From: Rhodospirillales bacterium
GTDB taxonomy: Bacteria; Pseudomonadota; Alphaproteobacteria; Rhodospirillales; Defluviicoccaceae
Direction: 5' to 3'
NCBI GenBank assembly: GCA_016712595.1
Contig: JADJQT010000001.1
Location: 372,001 to 436,000 of the forward strand
DNA length: 64,000 nucleotides
Shown here piece after piece: positions 26,306 through 34,697 of this stretch (position 1 is its first letter; every line of letters begins with the position of its first letter). The notes below the pieces were generated by a model, which was not told the DNA's origin, did not search any database, and saw only the letters and a program-made list of their open reading frames with translations. The position numbers and the translations under genes were made by a program.

Positions 26306-26716
26306 ATGGACGATATCGCATCGACGCTGAAAATATCTGCCGCCGGCATGCGGGCGCAGGGCGTGCGGCTGAAAGTGATCGCGGAAAACATTGCCAATGC
26401 CGACTCGCTTCCGGCGCAGGCGGGCGATATTCCCTACCGTCGGCAGGTGGTCTCCTTTCGCAACGAACTCGATCGGGCAACCGGCGTCGATATGGTTCGT
26501 GTGCGCGACATTACCGCGGATCAGACGCCGTTTCCGCGCCGCTTCGATCCGAATCACCCGGCGGCTGATACGCGCGGGTATGTCGAAGAGCCCAATGTCA
26601 ACGCCTTGATCGAAATCGCCGATATGCGCGAGGCGGAGCGATCCTACGATGCCAATCTGCGCGTGATCCAGGCATCGAAGGGCATGCTGCAGGAGATCAT
26701 CGATGTCCTGCGCTGA
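26306..26716 (+). CDS. flgC: flagellar basal-body rod protein FlgC
   Basis: 136 residues, a proximal rod component. The N-terminus SAAGMRAQGVRLKVIAENIANADS and C-terminal NVNALIEIADMREAERSYDAN are standard FlgC features. It follows flgB after 38 bases, with GAGGAAACGAGC upstream of the ATG as ribosome site. The first motif reads ANADSLPAQ instead of ANADTxxT, a small divergence. Confidence 0.95.
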   Translation: MDDIASTLKISAAGMRAQGVRLKVIAENIANADSLPAQAGDIPYRRQVVSFRNELDRATGVDMVRVRDITADQTPFPRRFDPNHPAADTRGYVEEPNVNALIEIADMREAERSYDANLRVIQASKGMLQEIIDVLR

Positions 26717-26807
26717 GCTCTCGCCGGGAAATCGCACCCAGGAACAGCGCGGGCACCGAGCGGAGATCCGCGGGCCCGCCGACGATTGATTGAACGCTCT
26801 GGTCGCA

Positions 26808-26835
26808 TGGACCTGCTCGCCATCGAGCAGGTCCA
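26808..26835 (+). other. strong hairpin between flgC and fliE
   Basis: TGGACCTGCTCG (26808-26819) pairs perfectly with CGAGCAGGTCCA (26824-26835) around CCAT. A 12-base perfect stem within the 188-base flgC-fliE gap, 69 bases before the fliE start. There is no T-run. It could be an mRNA-processing or attenuation element inside the flagellar transcript. Confidence 0.5.
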
Positions 26836-26904
26836 AGGCGATTGTCGGCGCGCACGGTCGCTTAGCGGTGCCCGGGCGGCGCGATGCCACAAAGGACAGA
26901 CAAT

Positions 26905-27219
26905 ATGGTGATGCCGGTTGACAGTTACAGCAAGGCGGCGAGCGCATACGCCAAGCTGGCGCGTGGTGATCAGCCGGTGGCGGCGAACGATGCCGACGGC
27001 AAGCAGAGCTTTGCCAACATGGTCAAGGACGTACTCGAAACCGCGGCCGAGTCCGGCAAGAGCGCCGAAGCCGCCTCCGTCGCGGCTGTCGGGTCCGGGA
27101 CCGATCTCACCCAGGTGGTGACCGCGGTCGCCGAGGCGGAGACGACCCTGCAGACGGTCGTCGCCGTGCGGGATCGGATTATCGACGCTTACAAGGAAAT
27201 CCTGCGCATGCCGATGTAG
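26905..27219 (+). CDS. fliE: flagellar hook-basal body complex protein FliE
   Basis: 104 residues; FliE links the MS ring to the rod. The C-terminal half (VVTAVAEAETTLQTVVAVRDRII) and ending DAYKEILRMPM match FliE (family end: Y-E-I-MxM-I). The ATG at 26905 has AAAGGA eight bases upstream, which decides it over the in-frame ATG at 26884. fliQ follows 28 bases later. Confidence 0.92.
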   Translation: MVMPVDSYSKAASAYAKLARGDQPVAANDADGKQSFANMVKDVLETAAESGKSAEAASVAAVGSGTDLTQVVTAVAEAETTLQTVVAVRDRIIDAYKEILRMPM

Positions 27220-27247
27220 TCCCTGCTGCGGTATGGGGGAAAACCAG

Positions 27248-27514
27248 ATGAACGAAGTCGACATTCTCGAACTCGGCCGTGAGACGACATGGGTCATCCT
27301 GTTGGTCTCAGGGCCGGTGATGGCGATCGGCATGGTCGTCGGTGTTGCGATCGCACTCGTGCAGGCGCTGACCAGCCTGCAGGAATCGACGTTGACGTTT
27401 GTGCCCAAGATCGTCGCCATGATGCTTGGGCTCGTCGTGCTGCTCCCGTTCATGATGACGACGCTGATCGAATTCACCCAGCGCTTGTTTGACCACATCG
27501 CCGCAGGCGGCTGA
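27248..27514 (+). CDS. fliQ: flagellar export apparatus protein FliQ
   Basis: 88 residues with two membrane helices, the standard size. FliQ is part of the FliPQR export gate. The core ALTSLQESTLTFVPKI is the most conserved FliQ segment. GGGGGA lies 7-12 bases before the ATG at 27248. fliP itself is not in this cluster. Confidence 0.95.
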   Translation: MNEVDILELGRETTWVILLVSGPVMAIGMVVGVAIALVQALTSLQESTLTFVPKIVAMMLGLVVLLPFMMTTLIEFTQRLFDHIAAGG

Positions 27515-27519
27515 CGACG

Positions 27520-28281
27520 ATGCTCGCGCGGGTTCCGCTTGCCGACCTGTTCGCCGTCGTCGTCGTCTTCGCGCGCCTCGGAACCGCGCTCGCCTTTCTG
27601 CCCGGGTTCAGTGCCGGCTATGTATCACCCCGGATGCGCCTTGTGTTTGGTCTGGCGATCAGCGCTCTGGTCGCTCCGAGCCTGGGCGCGGCGATACCGG
27701 CCATTCCGCAAAGTACCGCGGTCCTTGGGCTTCTTCTGGTGCGCGAGGCCGCCGTTGGTCTCTTTTTCGCCGTCCTCGCGCGCATTGCGATGGCAGCGCT
27801 CCAGACCGCAGGGACGGTGGTCGCTTTTCTCGGCTCGTTCGCCAATGCATTGGTCCAAGATCCGGTCGCAGACCAGCAGAGCGCAACAATCGCCGGATTT
27901 TTCAGCATGATAGGGATTACCCTGGTGTTCGTCACCGATCTGCATCACCTGATGCTACAGGCGGCGGCGACAAGCTATGGGCTTTTCTCTCCAGGGGCGC
28001 CCCTCGATATGGGCGACTTCTGTGCCGCAATCAGCCGCAATGTCGCCGACAGCTTTTCGCTTGGCGTGCAGCTTTCTGCCCCCTTCATCATCATCAATCT
28101 CGTTTACAATGTTGGCCTCGGACTACTCGGACGCATGATGCCGCAACTGCAGGTATTCTTTTTCGGACTGCCGATGCAGATCATGTTACAGATTTGGGTT
28201 ATGATGCTGACAATCTCCGGCATTATGCTGGTATTCATGGATTATTTTGCCAAGGTCGTCGGCGGCGGGCCGGTCGGCTGA
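27520..28281 (+). CDS. fliR: flagellar export apparatus protein FliR
   Basis: 253 residues, about six membrane helices. It is the third export-gate subunit and starts five bases after fliQ. The segment RMRLVFGLAISALVAP and the C-terminal GRMMPQLQVFFFGLPMQI are typical FliR. flhB follows after 21 bases. Confidence 0.95.
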   Translation: MLARVPLADLFAVVVVFARLGTALAFLPGFSAGYVSPRMRLVFGLAISALVAPSLGAAIPAIPQSTAVLGLLLVREAAVGLFFAVLARIAMAALQTAGTVVAFLGSFANALVQDPVADQQSATIAGFFSMIGITLVFVTDLHHLMLQAAATSYGLFSPGAPLDMGDFCAAISRNVADSFSLGVQLSAPFIIINLVYNVGLGLLGRMMPQLQVFFFGLPMQIMLQIWVMMLTISGIMLVFMDYFAKVVGGGPVG

Positions 28282-28302
28282 GAACGGCGGAGACTTGAGA
28301 GG

Positions 28303-29379
28303 ATGGCCGAAGGCGAAGACGAATCCTCCAAAACGGAAGAAGCGACCGAACGAAAACTGCAGCAGGCGCGCGAGCGTGGCCAGGTTGTTCATTCGCAGGA
28401 TATACAGACCTGGGCGGCGCTGATGTCAGGGACCATGGCGCTCGCCTTCCTCGCGCCCGGCGCCGCAGAACGCTTCGTTCAGACCTGCCTGCGCTTTATC
28501 GAGCGTCCCGAACAGATGCAGATCGGCTTTGCCGATGCGCGCGCCGGCGTCGCCGCGGTTCTCTTGGACGTGGGCATTATCCTGGGGCCGATTCTTCTGC
28601 TGATCACGGTTATTGTCCTTGGCAGCGCTCTCGCCCAGAGCGGCTTGATTTGGGCGCCGGACCGATTGAAGCCGGATTTCAGCAAGCTCTCGCCGCTCAA
28701 GGGCCTGCAGCGTCTGGCCTCGGTCAAGTCGGCTGTCGAGTTCGTGCGCAACCTGATCAAGCTGGGTGTCGTCGCCGGCGTCCTGGCGGCGCTTGTCGTG
28801 CCGCTGGCGCCGAGCTTGCCGGCATGGCCGGCGATGGCGGTTACCGAAACCTTGGTGCGCACGGATCATATTCTCGTCAGAATGGCGGCAGGCGTCGCGG
28901 CGACGATCACGCTGGTCGCCATCTTGGACTATGTCTACCAGCGCTTTGCTTTTTTGAAGCAGATGCGGATGAGCAAGCAGGAACTTCGCGACGAGTTCAA
29001 GCAATCGGACGGCGATCCGCACATCAAGGCACAGATCCGCCGCCTCCGCCAGCAACGCGCGCGCAAGCGGATGATGGCGGCTGTGCCCGGCGCGACCGTT
29101 GTCATCACCAATCCGACGCACTTCGCCGTGGCGCTCGCCTACGACACCGAGGCTATGCCGGCGCCGAAAGTCGTCGCCAAGGGGGTCGATTCACTTGCCC
29201 TGCGAATTCGAGAGGTTGCGCTGGAGCACGGCGTCCCGATCGTGGAGAACCCGCCGCTCGCCCGCGCCCTGCACCGCGCCGTCGACCTCGACGACGAAAT
29301 TCCAGCCGAACATTATCAGGCTGTCGCGCAGGTCATCGGTTTCGTAATGCGCAACCGCAAGGAGCGCGTGAGCGCCTGA
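28303..29379 (+). CDS. flhB: flagellar export switch protein FlhB
   Basis: 358 residues. Four membrane helices (about 30-210) are followed by a cytoplasmic domain with the autocleavage motif NPTH at residues 270-273; cleavage after Asn switches export specificity from rod/hook to filament. The N-terminus DESSKTEEATERKLQQARERGQ is the FlhB signature. GAGAGG precedes the ATG. Last flagellar gene before the CckA-like kinase. Confidence 0.96.
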   Translation: MAEGEDESSKTEEATERKLQQARERGQVVHSQDIQTWAALMSGTMALAFLAPGAAERFVQTCLRFIERPEQMQIGFADARAGVAAVLLDVGIILGPILLLITVIVLGSALAQSGLIWAPDRLKPDFSKLSPLKGLQRLASVKSAVEFVRNLIKLGVVAGVLAALVVPLAPSLPAWPAMAVTETLVRTDHILVRMAAGVAATITLVAILDYVYQRFAFLKQMRMSKQELRDEFKQSDGDPHIKAQIRRLRQQRARKRMMAAVPGATVVITNPTHFAVALAYDTEAMPAPKVVAKGVDSLALRIREVALEHGVPIVENPPLARALHRAVDLDDEIPAEHYQAVAQVIGFVMRNRKERVSA

Positions 29380-29434
29380 GCGCCTGAGCAAATCGCACAG
29401 ACCGTCGCCGGTCCGGGAGACGATCACGGAACGA

Positions 29435-31141
29435 ATGGACGAGAATCGGTTTCACCAAGCGCAGTCTGACGGTGGCGATCCCAAATCCGACGCCCCCACA
29501 GCCGGCGATATCCCTGCGGGCGCATTGGCGCTCATCAGGCGGGCGCAGGCGACGCTGTTTGAAGACAGCCCGTTTGCTATCGGCATCGTCGATCTTCAGG
29601 GAAACGTCGTCTGCTGTAATCCGCCTTATGTCGAACTTTTCAGCAGGGATCGGGCGTACTTGACCGGCCGGCCGCTTGCTGAGGCATTCGCCGCCGAGGA
29701 CCGGGACGATGTCCTTGCGCAATGCGCCAAAGTGATCATGGGCACGGCACGGCGGGCGTCTCTTGAGACCGCACGCCTTGCGGGCGAGGGCCAGGGTGAG
29801 CGGACCATCGCACTGTTCGCAACAGCGATCGAGATCGACGGCGAAATCGGCGGGGTGACAATTCACGCCCTCGATACCACCAGTCGGCGGATGCTCGACG
29901 TCCGCTTTGCCCACGCGCAGAAACTCCAGGCGCTGGGTCAGCTCGCTGGTAGCGTGGCCCACGATTTCAACAATCTCATCGCGGCGATCCTCGGATTTTG
30001 CGATCTGATGCTGAGCCATCAAGATCTGCCGGACGGCCACTACGACGATCTGTCGCAGATTCGGGTCAACGCGCTTCGCGCTCGCGATCTCGTCCGTCAA
30101 CTGCTCGCGTTCGCACGCAAGCAGCCATTACGGCCGGTGCCAATGAGTATCGATGATGCCATCGATGCGCTGGTGCCGATGCTACGCCGGCTGCTCGATC
30201 CGAACATAGCCATCCGCGCCGAGCACGGTGCCGGTGTTCCCCTGGTCAGCATGGACCCCGGTCAACTCGATCAGGTTCTCGTTAACCTCGCCGTGAACGC
30301 GCGCGACGCGATGCCGTCGGGGGGCGTCCTCACATTGCGCAGCCTATCCGTGGTTCTCGCCGAAGCGGTCCAGCGCGCATCGGAAACCATTGCCGCGGGG
30401 CGCTACGCGCTGATCGAGGTCGCCGACAGCGGCGACGGCATCGCCCGTGAGATCATCGATGATATCTTCCAGCCCTTCTTCACCACTAAACCGGCTGGTG
30501 CCGGCACCGGGCTTGGTCTTGCGACCGTCTACGGCATCGTTCGTCAGAGCGGCGGCTATATCGTTGTCGAGAGCGCACTGGGCGCCGGGGCGTGCTTTCG
30601 GATTTATCTACCGGCGTCGACCGAGGCGTCTCAGGTCGCCGATCCCGCGACCGCCGGCGAGACTGCTACTTCTCTTGCCGCGGATGCAGCTTGTCGTGGC
30701 GATGGCGCTGAGCTGGACGCGGACGAGCGATGCCAAGGTGGGGATGTGACGCCCTTGCCAGAAGTCAAGCCGCAACGACGTACCGTCCTTCTTGTCGACG
30801 ACGAAGATGCAATCCGCAACTTCGCCGCGCGGGCTTTGCGTAACCGGGGATTCGAGGTGATGGAAGCGGCGGACGGCGAGAGCGCGATGCAAATCATCGC
30901 CGATGCCGCGCGCGAGCTCGACGTGCTGCTCACCGACCTTATTTTACCTGGCACCGATGGTCGGACGCTCGCCACAGAGGCGTTGCGCGCGCGCCCATCG
31001 ATTAAAGTCATCGTCGCCTCGGCGCACTTCGCCGACGAGGTTCAGGATTTCGCCGTCGGCGAAGAGCGGCTGTCGGTCCTCTCCAAACCCTTTACCCTCG
31101 CCGAGCTTACCGCTCGGGTGAAGCGTGTCGTCGGCGACTGA
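29435..31141 (+). CDS. CckA-like hybrid histidine kinase without membrane segments
   Basis: 568 residues. A single PAS domain (about 40-155) precedes the kinase core. The phosphoacceptor is H176 in VAHDFNN, followed by ATP-site boxes VNLAVNARDAM, DSGDGI and TGLGLATVYG. The C-terminal receiver domain (about 450-566) has D501 in TDLILPG and the KPF lysine. The kinase and receiver read like CckA (LGQLAGSVAHDFNN, LVRQLLAFAR, FAARALRNRGFEV), the cell-cycle kinase that phosphorylates CtrA via ChpT. Classical CckA has two N-terminal helices and often two PAS domains; this protein has none and starts with a polar tail. It lies 55 bases behind flhB, the position cckA often takes. It could be a second CckA paralogue. 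Confidence 0.8.
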   Translation: MDENRFHQAQSDGGDPKSDAPTAGDIPAGALALIRRAQATLFEDSPFAIGIVDLQGNVVCCNPPYVELFSRDRAYLTGRPLAEAFAAEDRDDVLAQCAKVIMGTARRASLETARLAGEGQGERTIALFATAIEIDGEIGGVTIHALDTTSRRMLDVRFAHAQKLQALGQLAGSVAHDFNNLIAAILGFCDLMLSHQDLPDGHYDDLSQIRVNALRARDLVRQLLAFARKQPLRPVPMSIDDAIDALVPMLRRLLDPNIAIRAEHGAGVPLVSMDPGQLDQVLVNLAVNARDAMPSGGVLTLRSLSVVLAEAVQRASETIAAGRYALIEVADSGDGIAREIIDDIFQPFFTTKPAGAGTGLGLATVYGIVRQSGGYIVVESALGAGACFRIYLPASTEASQVADPATAGETATSLAADAACRGDGAELDADERCQGGDVTPLPEVKPQRRTVLLVDDEDAIRNFAARALRNRGFEVMEAADGESAMQIIADAARELDVLLTDLILPGTDGRTLATEALRARPSIKVIVASAHFADEVQDFAVGEERLSVLSKPFTLAELTARVKRVVGD

Positions 31142-31193
31142 AAACAGCGGGCGCGACCGTCACCGGATACCCGGCAGGAAGGCGTCGAGAACG

Positions 31194-31211
31194 GTTGTCG
31201 AAATCGACAAC
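31194..31211. terminator. hairpin between convergent cckA-like and luxR-type genes
   Basis: GTTGTCG (31194-31200) and CGACAAC (31205-31211) pair around AAAT in the 106-base gap between convergent genes. Symmetric, so it could act for both. Confidence 0.4.
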
Positions 31212-31247
31212 GGATGGCCCGATCAATCGCGGCCGCAGCCCTTCTCT

Positions 31248-32630
31248 TCAAAGTTTGAGCCCTGACGGACCGCTGGTCAACGTGCGCACCAGTTCCGCCT
31301 GACGGTCGGTTCCCGTCTTGCTGAAGATCTGTTTGAGGTGCTTGCGCACCGTCTCGTAGGTGAGGCCCAGATGCTGCGCCGCCTGCTCGAGCCGCAAGCC
31401 CTTGGCGAGCAGCACGGCGACGCGCGCCTCGGCGCGGCTCAGGCCGTACATCCGCACGAGTTGGCGCGGGTCGATGTCGACCGTCCGCTCCGGATCACCG
31501 ATGAACAGAACCGCCGCCGGATCCCGGTCGGAACGACGCTGCGTGCGGTCCTTAACCGGCATCACCAGCAAGGTGATCGGGCGGCGTTCGCCCTCTCGTG
31601 GCACGGAAAAGGTGTGCAACTCGGCGTTCGGATCGTCGCGCATCTCGCTCATCGAGCCGGCAAGGAAGTCGCGGAAGCGAAATCGACCCGCGGCCAGGCG
31701 AACGCCAAGGCCTCCGCTGCCGAGATAGAGCGCTTCTTCGGTATCAATGATCTCGCGGGCAACACGATTGGCGGTCAGCACGATGCCCGAGCAACCGAGC
31801 AGCGCGATGCCGATGGGCATGACGTCGAGGGTATCAAGAAGGATGCGTTCCACATCCTGAACCCGGCGGAAGACCTGGCCGGCACGCAGCCCTTGCCGCA
31901 GGTTGGGCAGCAGGCGAAGGAGGATGTCGCGGTCGTCGTCCCAGAACGCGCCTTTCTCGCGGGCGCGCAGGAACATCAGTAACGTGACCTGCGAACCCTG
32001 GATGTCAAGGATGCCGACGAGGTTGTGATAGAAATTCTGCGGGCGCAGCCAGTAGCGATAAAAGTCGGTCTCGACTAGCTTGATCGATTCGGCGAGCTGC
32101 TGGCTTGCCAGGACCATGTCGGCCTGGGCGAAGGTTTCCCGATTCTGGAACCAGATGTTTTGCCGACTGTAGAATTCGCGATAAGCGGTAACGAACATCG
32201 CATCGATGCTTACCGAATGATCGAGCTGGCCACGGCCTTGCTCGAAGTCGTGCGAGACGACGGCGGCGGCATCGGCGTGCAACGCATCACGCATGGCCCC
32301 GAGCACGCCTGGCCATAGCTTCGGATCCATGCAGGCATCGTAAAAACCGGAAACGAGTTTGGTCAGGACCGTGCCGACGCCGGCGAGAAAATCGCGCATC
32401 GTCGCCGGGAACGGCAGAGGGTCCTGGTCCGATAAAACCCAGCTCCGCCCGTCGCGTGCAAACGGGGCGTCTAGCCTCAAATCCCGGTTACCCCGCATGG
32501 GCATGGGGCGTAGTTCGCTTCCTGTCCGGCGGCGGTCGTATCCGGAGCGTCGGTCGTCGTTGTTCCGATAGTCCTGCAACGTGCGGCGGTCGTGCCCGGA
32601 ACGCCGATCGACAAACTGCTCTTTGTCCAT
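31248..32630 (-). CDS. LuxR-type transcriptional regulator with N-terminal RRSGxDRR repeats
   Basis: 460 residues. The C-terminal 60 residues form a LuxR-family helix-turn-helix (LSRAEARVAVLLAKGLRLEQ, then YETVRKHLKQIFSKTG). The middle part (about 95-390) holds a PAS/GAF-like sensory region. The first 40 residues are odd: DRRSGHDRR and DDRRSGYDRRR, a charged repeat that recurs in the protein at 52245-53309. There is no receiver domain and no membrane segment. The ATG at 32630 has AAGAGG upstream. The target genes are unknown; it stands between the flagellar/CckA operon and recA. Confidence 0.85.
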   Translation of the reverse strand: MDKEQFVDRRSGHDRRTLQDYRNNDDRRSGYDRRRTGSELRPMPMRGNRDLRLDAPFARDGRSWVLSDQDPLPFPATMRDFLAGVGTVLTKLVSGFYDACMDPKLWPGVLGAMRDALHADAAAVVSHDFEQGRGQLDHSVSIDAMFVTAYREFYSRQNIWFQNRETFAQADMVLASQQLAESIKLVETDFYRYWLRPQNFYHNLVGILDIQGSQVTLLMFLRAREKGAFWDDDRDILLRLLPNLRQGLRAGQVFRRVQDVERILLDTLDVMPIGIALLGCSGIVLTANRVAREIIDTEEALYLGSGGLGVRLAAGRFRFRDFLAGSMSEMRDDPNAELHTFSVPREGERRPITLLVMPVKDRTQRRSDRDPAAVLFIGDPERTVDIDPRQLVRMYGLSRAEARVAVLLAKGLRLEQAAQHLGLTYETVRKHLKQIFSKTGTDRQAELVRTLTSGPSGLKL

Positions 32631-32901
32631 GTTTATGAACCTCTTCCCTTATGGGGCGGTCATCCACCGCCGTGTCCTGCAAAATTGGCACCCGGCGCAT
32701 TTCGCGACCCACGATGTTATCGTACGTCGAGCGAGGGACGCTGCACAAACCCCGCAAACACCTGCCTCATATGCGCCAGCGTAATGGCAAACGTAGGGCG
32801 CGTATAGCCGGTACCTGCAAAAAATAACCCGTTAGAGCCATAGCGGCCGCTGTTGCCACATGGACATCACCATTGATTATCAATGTGTTAGGGAAAAATG
32901 C
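32631..32901. other. intergenic region between luxR-type gene and recA promoter
   Basis: About 270 bases without a credible gene. It contains the inverted repeat CATTGA-TTA-TCAATG at 32871-32885, just upstream of the recA -35 element. This looks like an operator but matches no box I can name; the FNR box needs a four-base spacer between TTGAT and ATCAA and here it is one. Confidence 0.35.
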
Positions 32902-32929
32902 TTGGCGCACCGAACAAACCATGTACATT
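32902..32929 (+). promoter_or_regulatory. recA promoter with LexA-like box in the spacer
   Basis: TTGGCG (32902-32907), 16 bases, TACATT (32924-32929) fits a sigma-70 promoter 49 bases before recA. GAAC-N7-GTAC at 32912-32926 lies across the spacer and -10. It differs by one base from the alphaproteobacterial LexA consensus GAAC-N7-GAAC (GTTC-N7-GTTC). A LexA site here would repress recA until DNA damage. Confidence 0.5.
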
Positions 32930-32977
32930 GGCATCGGTTGCCAAACCCGAATGCCCGTGGAATAAGGAGAGCATACG

Positions 32978-34051
32978 ATGCTGGTGAGCAGATTGCCCGT
33001 GGCCGATAAAGAAACAGCGGACAAGACGAGGGCGATCGATGCCGCCGTCAGCCAGATTGAGCGCGCGTTCGGCAAAGGCTCGATTATGCGCCTGGGCCAA
33101 CGGGAGACAGTCGAGACCGAGGTGGTCTCAACCGGCTCAATTGGGCTCGACATCGCCCTTGGCATCGGTGGCCTGCCCCGCGGGCGCGTCGTTGAGATCT
33201 ACGGGCCGGAAAGCTCGGGAAAAACGACGCTGGCGCTGCACGTCATCGCCGAGGCGCAAAAGAAAGGCGGAGTCTGTGCCTTCGTCGATGCCGAGCATGC
33301 GCTTGACCCGGTGTATGCGCGCAAACTCGGCGTCAATGTCGATGATCTGCTGATTTCGCAGCCGGATGCCGGCGAGCAGGCACTCGAAATCGCCGACACA
33401 CTCGTCCGTTCGGGCGCGGTCGACGTGCTCGTCATCGACTCGGTGGCGGCTCTCGTGCCGCGCGCCGAGTTGGAGGGCGAAATGGGAGACAGCCATGTCG
33501 GCCTGCACGCGCGGCTTATGAGTCAGGCGCTGCGTAAGCTCACCGGCTCGGTGTCCCGCTCGCGCACGATGATTATCTTCATCAATCAGATTCGCATGAA
33601 GATCGGCGTGATGTTCGGCAATCCGGAGACAACCACGGGCGGCCACGCGCTGAAGTTCTACGCCTCGGTGCGCCTCGAGATCCGGCGAATCGGCGCGATC
33701 AAGGACCGGGATGCCGTCGTCGGCAACCAGACCCGGGTCAAGGTGGTGAAGAACAAACTCGCTCCGCCGTTCAAGATGGTCGAATTCGACATCATGTATG
33801 GCGAGGGTGTCTCAAAAACCGGCGAGCTTCTCGATCTCGGCGTCAAGGCTGGAATCGTCGAGAAATCCGGCTCGTGGTTCTCGTACGGCTCGGAGCGGAT
33901 CGGCCAGGGGCGGGAGAACGCCAAGCAGTTCCTGCGTGACCATTCGGAGAAGGGCGCCGAGATCGAGGCGAAAATCCGGCAGAATGCTGGGCTGGTTTCG
34001 GATGCAATGCTCGTCGGCGGGGAGAATGACGAAATCGAAGCTGACGACTAG
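32978..34051 (+). CDS. recA: recombinase A
   Basis: 357 residues. RecA coats single-stranded DNA, drives strand exchange and triggers LexA self-cleavage. Walker A is GPESSGKTT near residues 75-83, Walker B LVIDSVAAL, and the L2 loop region GNPETTTGGHALKFY is intact. AAGGAG sits six to eight bases before the ATG. The C-terminus is acidic (ENDEIEADD), as expected. It stands alone; cowN behind it has its own promoter. Confidence 0.98.
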   Translation: MLVSRLPVADKETADKTRAIDAAVSQIERAFGKGSIMRLGQRETVETEVVSTGSIGLDIALGIGGLPRGRVVEIYGPESSGKTTLALHVIAEAQKKGGVCAFVDAEHALDPVYARKLGVNVDDLLISQPDAGEQALEIADTLVRSGAVDVLVIDSVAALVPRAELEGEMGDSHVGLHARLMSQALRKLTGSVSRSRTMIIFINQIRMKIGVMFGNPETTTGGHALKFYASVRLEIRRIGAIKDRDAVVGNQTRVKVVKNKLAPPFKMVEFDIMYGEGVSKTGELLDLGVKAGIVEKSGSWFSYGSERIGQGRENAKQFLRDHSEKGAEIEAKIRQNAGLVSDAMLVGGENDEIEADD

Positions 34052-34109
34052 CAGCGGTTTCTCCCGAGCTCGCTCTTTTGCACAAATGGACGTGGTCGCC
34101 GGCCGATGC

Positions 34110-34134
34110 GGGTGACGCTGGCGTCACCCTTGCA
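34110..34134 (+). promoter_or_regulatory. sigma-54 promoter of cowN, with overlapping inverted repeat
   Basis: TGGCGT-CACCC-TTGCA at 34119-34134 matches TGGCAC-N5-TTGCW, with GG (34120-34121) and GC (34132-34133) exactly 12 bases apart, as RpoN requires. Transcription would start near 34145, 28 bases before the chosen cowN GTG. A perfect inverted repeat, GGGTGACGC-TG-GCGTCACCC (34110-34129), overlaps the -24 element and may be an operator or chance. No NifA-type TGT-N10-ACA site was found by eye in the 130 bases upstream. Confidence 0.65.
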
Positions 34135-34172
34135 TGACGTGCGGGCAAAACGCGCAGCAAGGGTTGAGGCGA

Positions 34173-34469
34173 GTGAGCGAGCATACCGATACCGATCGCT
34201 ACAAGACGTTCGAGGGAATCGACTGCGTCGGCAACAGTCTGCGCCTCGTGGCGGCAATCCGTTCCCACATCGACGATCCGACCAAGACAAACGCCTTTTG
34301 GGAAGTGTTCAAGGTCAAGCTGGCGGAGGCTGCCGACCAGGAGCGACACGCACCCGACGAACTGCGGTTGATCTGCTCCTATGTCTATCTCATCGAGGAA
34401 CTGTTCGAGCGCTACGGGGATGCCGCCGGCCTGGCGCTGCTGCGGCAGATCGAAGAGGAATGCTGCTGA
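34173..34469 (+). CDS. cowN: CowN, N2-fixation sustaining protein
   Basis: 98 residues from the GTG at 34173, which has GAGG five bases upstream. The pattern DRYKTFEGIDCVGN at the N-terminus, HIDDPTKTNAFWEVFK in the middle, ELFERYGD and the ending EEECC are those of CowN. CowN lets molybdenum nitrogenase work in the presence of carbon monoxide by binding the enzyme. In Rhodobacter capsulatus it is controlled by NifA and CooA; here a sigma-54 promoter fits that. An ATG at 34134 lies within the -12 promoter element, so it cannot be the start. The presence suggests that the organism fixes nitrogen, although no nif gene is in this window. Confidence 0.9.
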   Translation: MSEHTDTDRYKTFEGIDCVGNSLRLVAAIRSHIDDPTKTNAFWEVFKVKLAEAADQERHAPDELRLICSYVYLIEELFERYGDAAGLALLRQIEEECC

Positions 34470-34697
34470 CGATGATCCGATGCACGAGCGCCCTCGATCC
34501 CTGTCGGGCCATCGCCTGATCAACCCTGGATCGGCACCGGAACCCGCGTCAATTTCGTCGGCTTGAGGGCATCCGGCAGGCAATGGCTGACGAAAGCGGC
34601 ACCAGGCAGCGCAGGGCGTGATCCCTCAACGCGGGTTGCCTCGCCGACGCGAAACGATTCGTTCCCTTTTTTGCTGCGCCGCCTTAAATAAGCCCGC

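Noticed and set aside
32871..32885. FNR/Anr box upstream of recA
   Set aside because: TTGAT and ATCAA are there but the spacer is one base instead of four.
34134..34172. ATG at 34134 as start of cowN
   Set aside because: It lies within the -12 element of the sigma-54 promoter and would add 13 residues not found in CowN; GTG at 34173 has a ribosome site and gives the right length.
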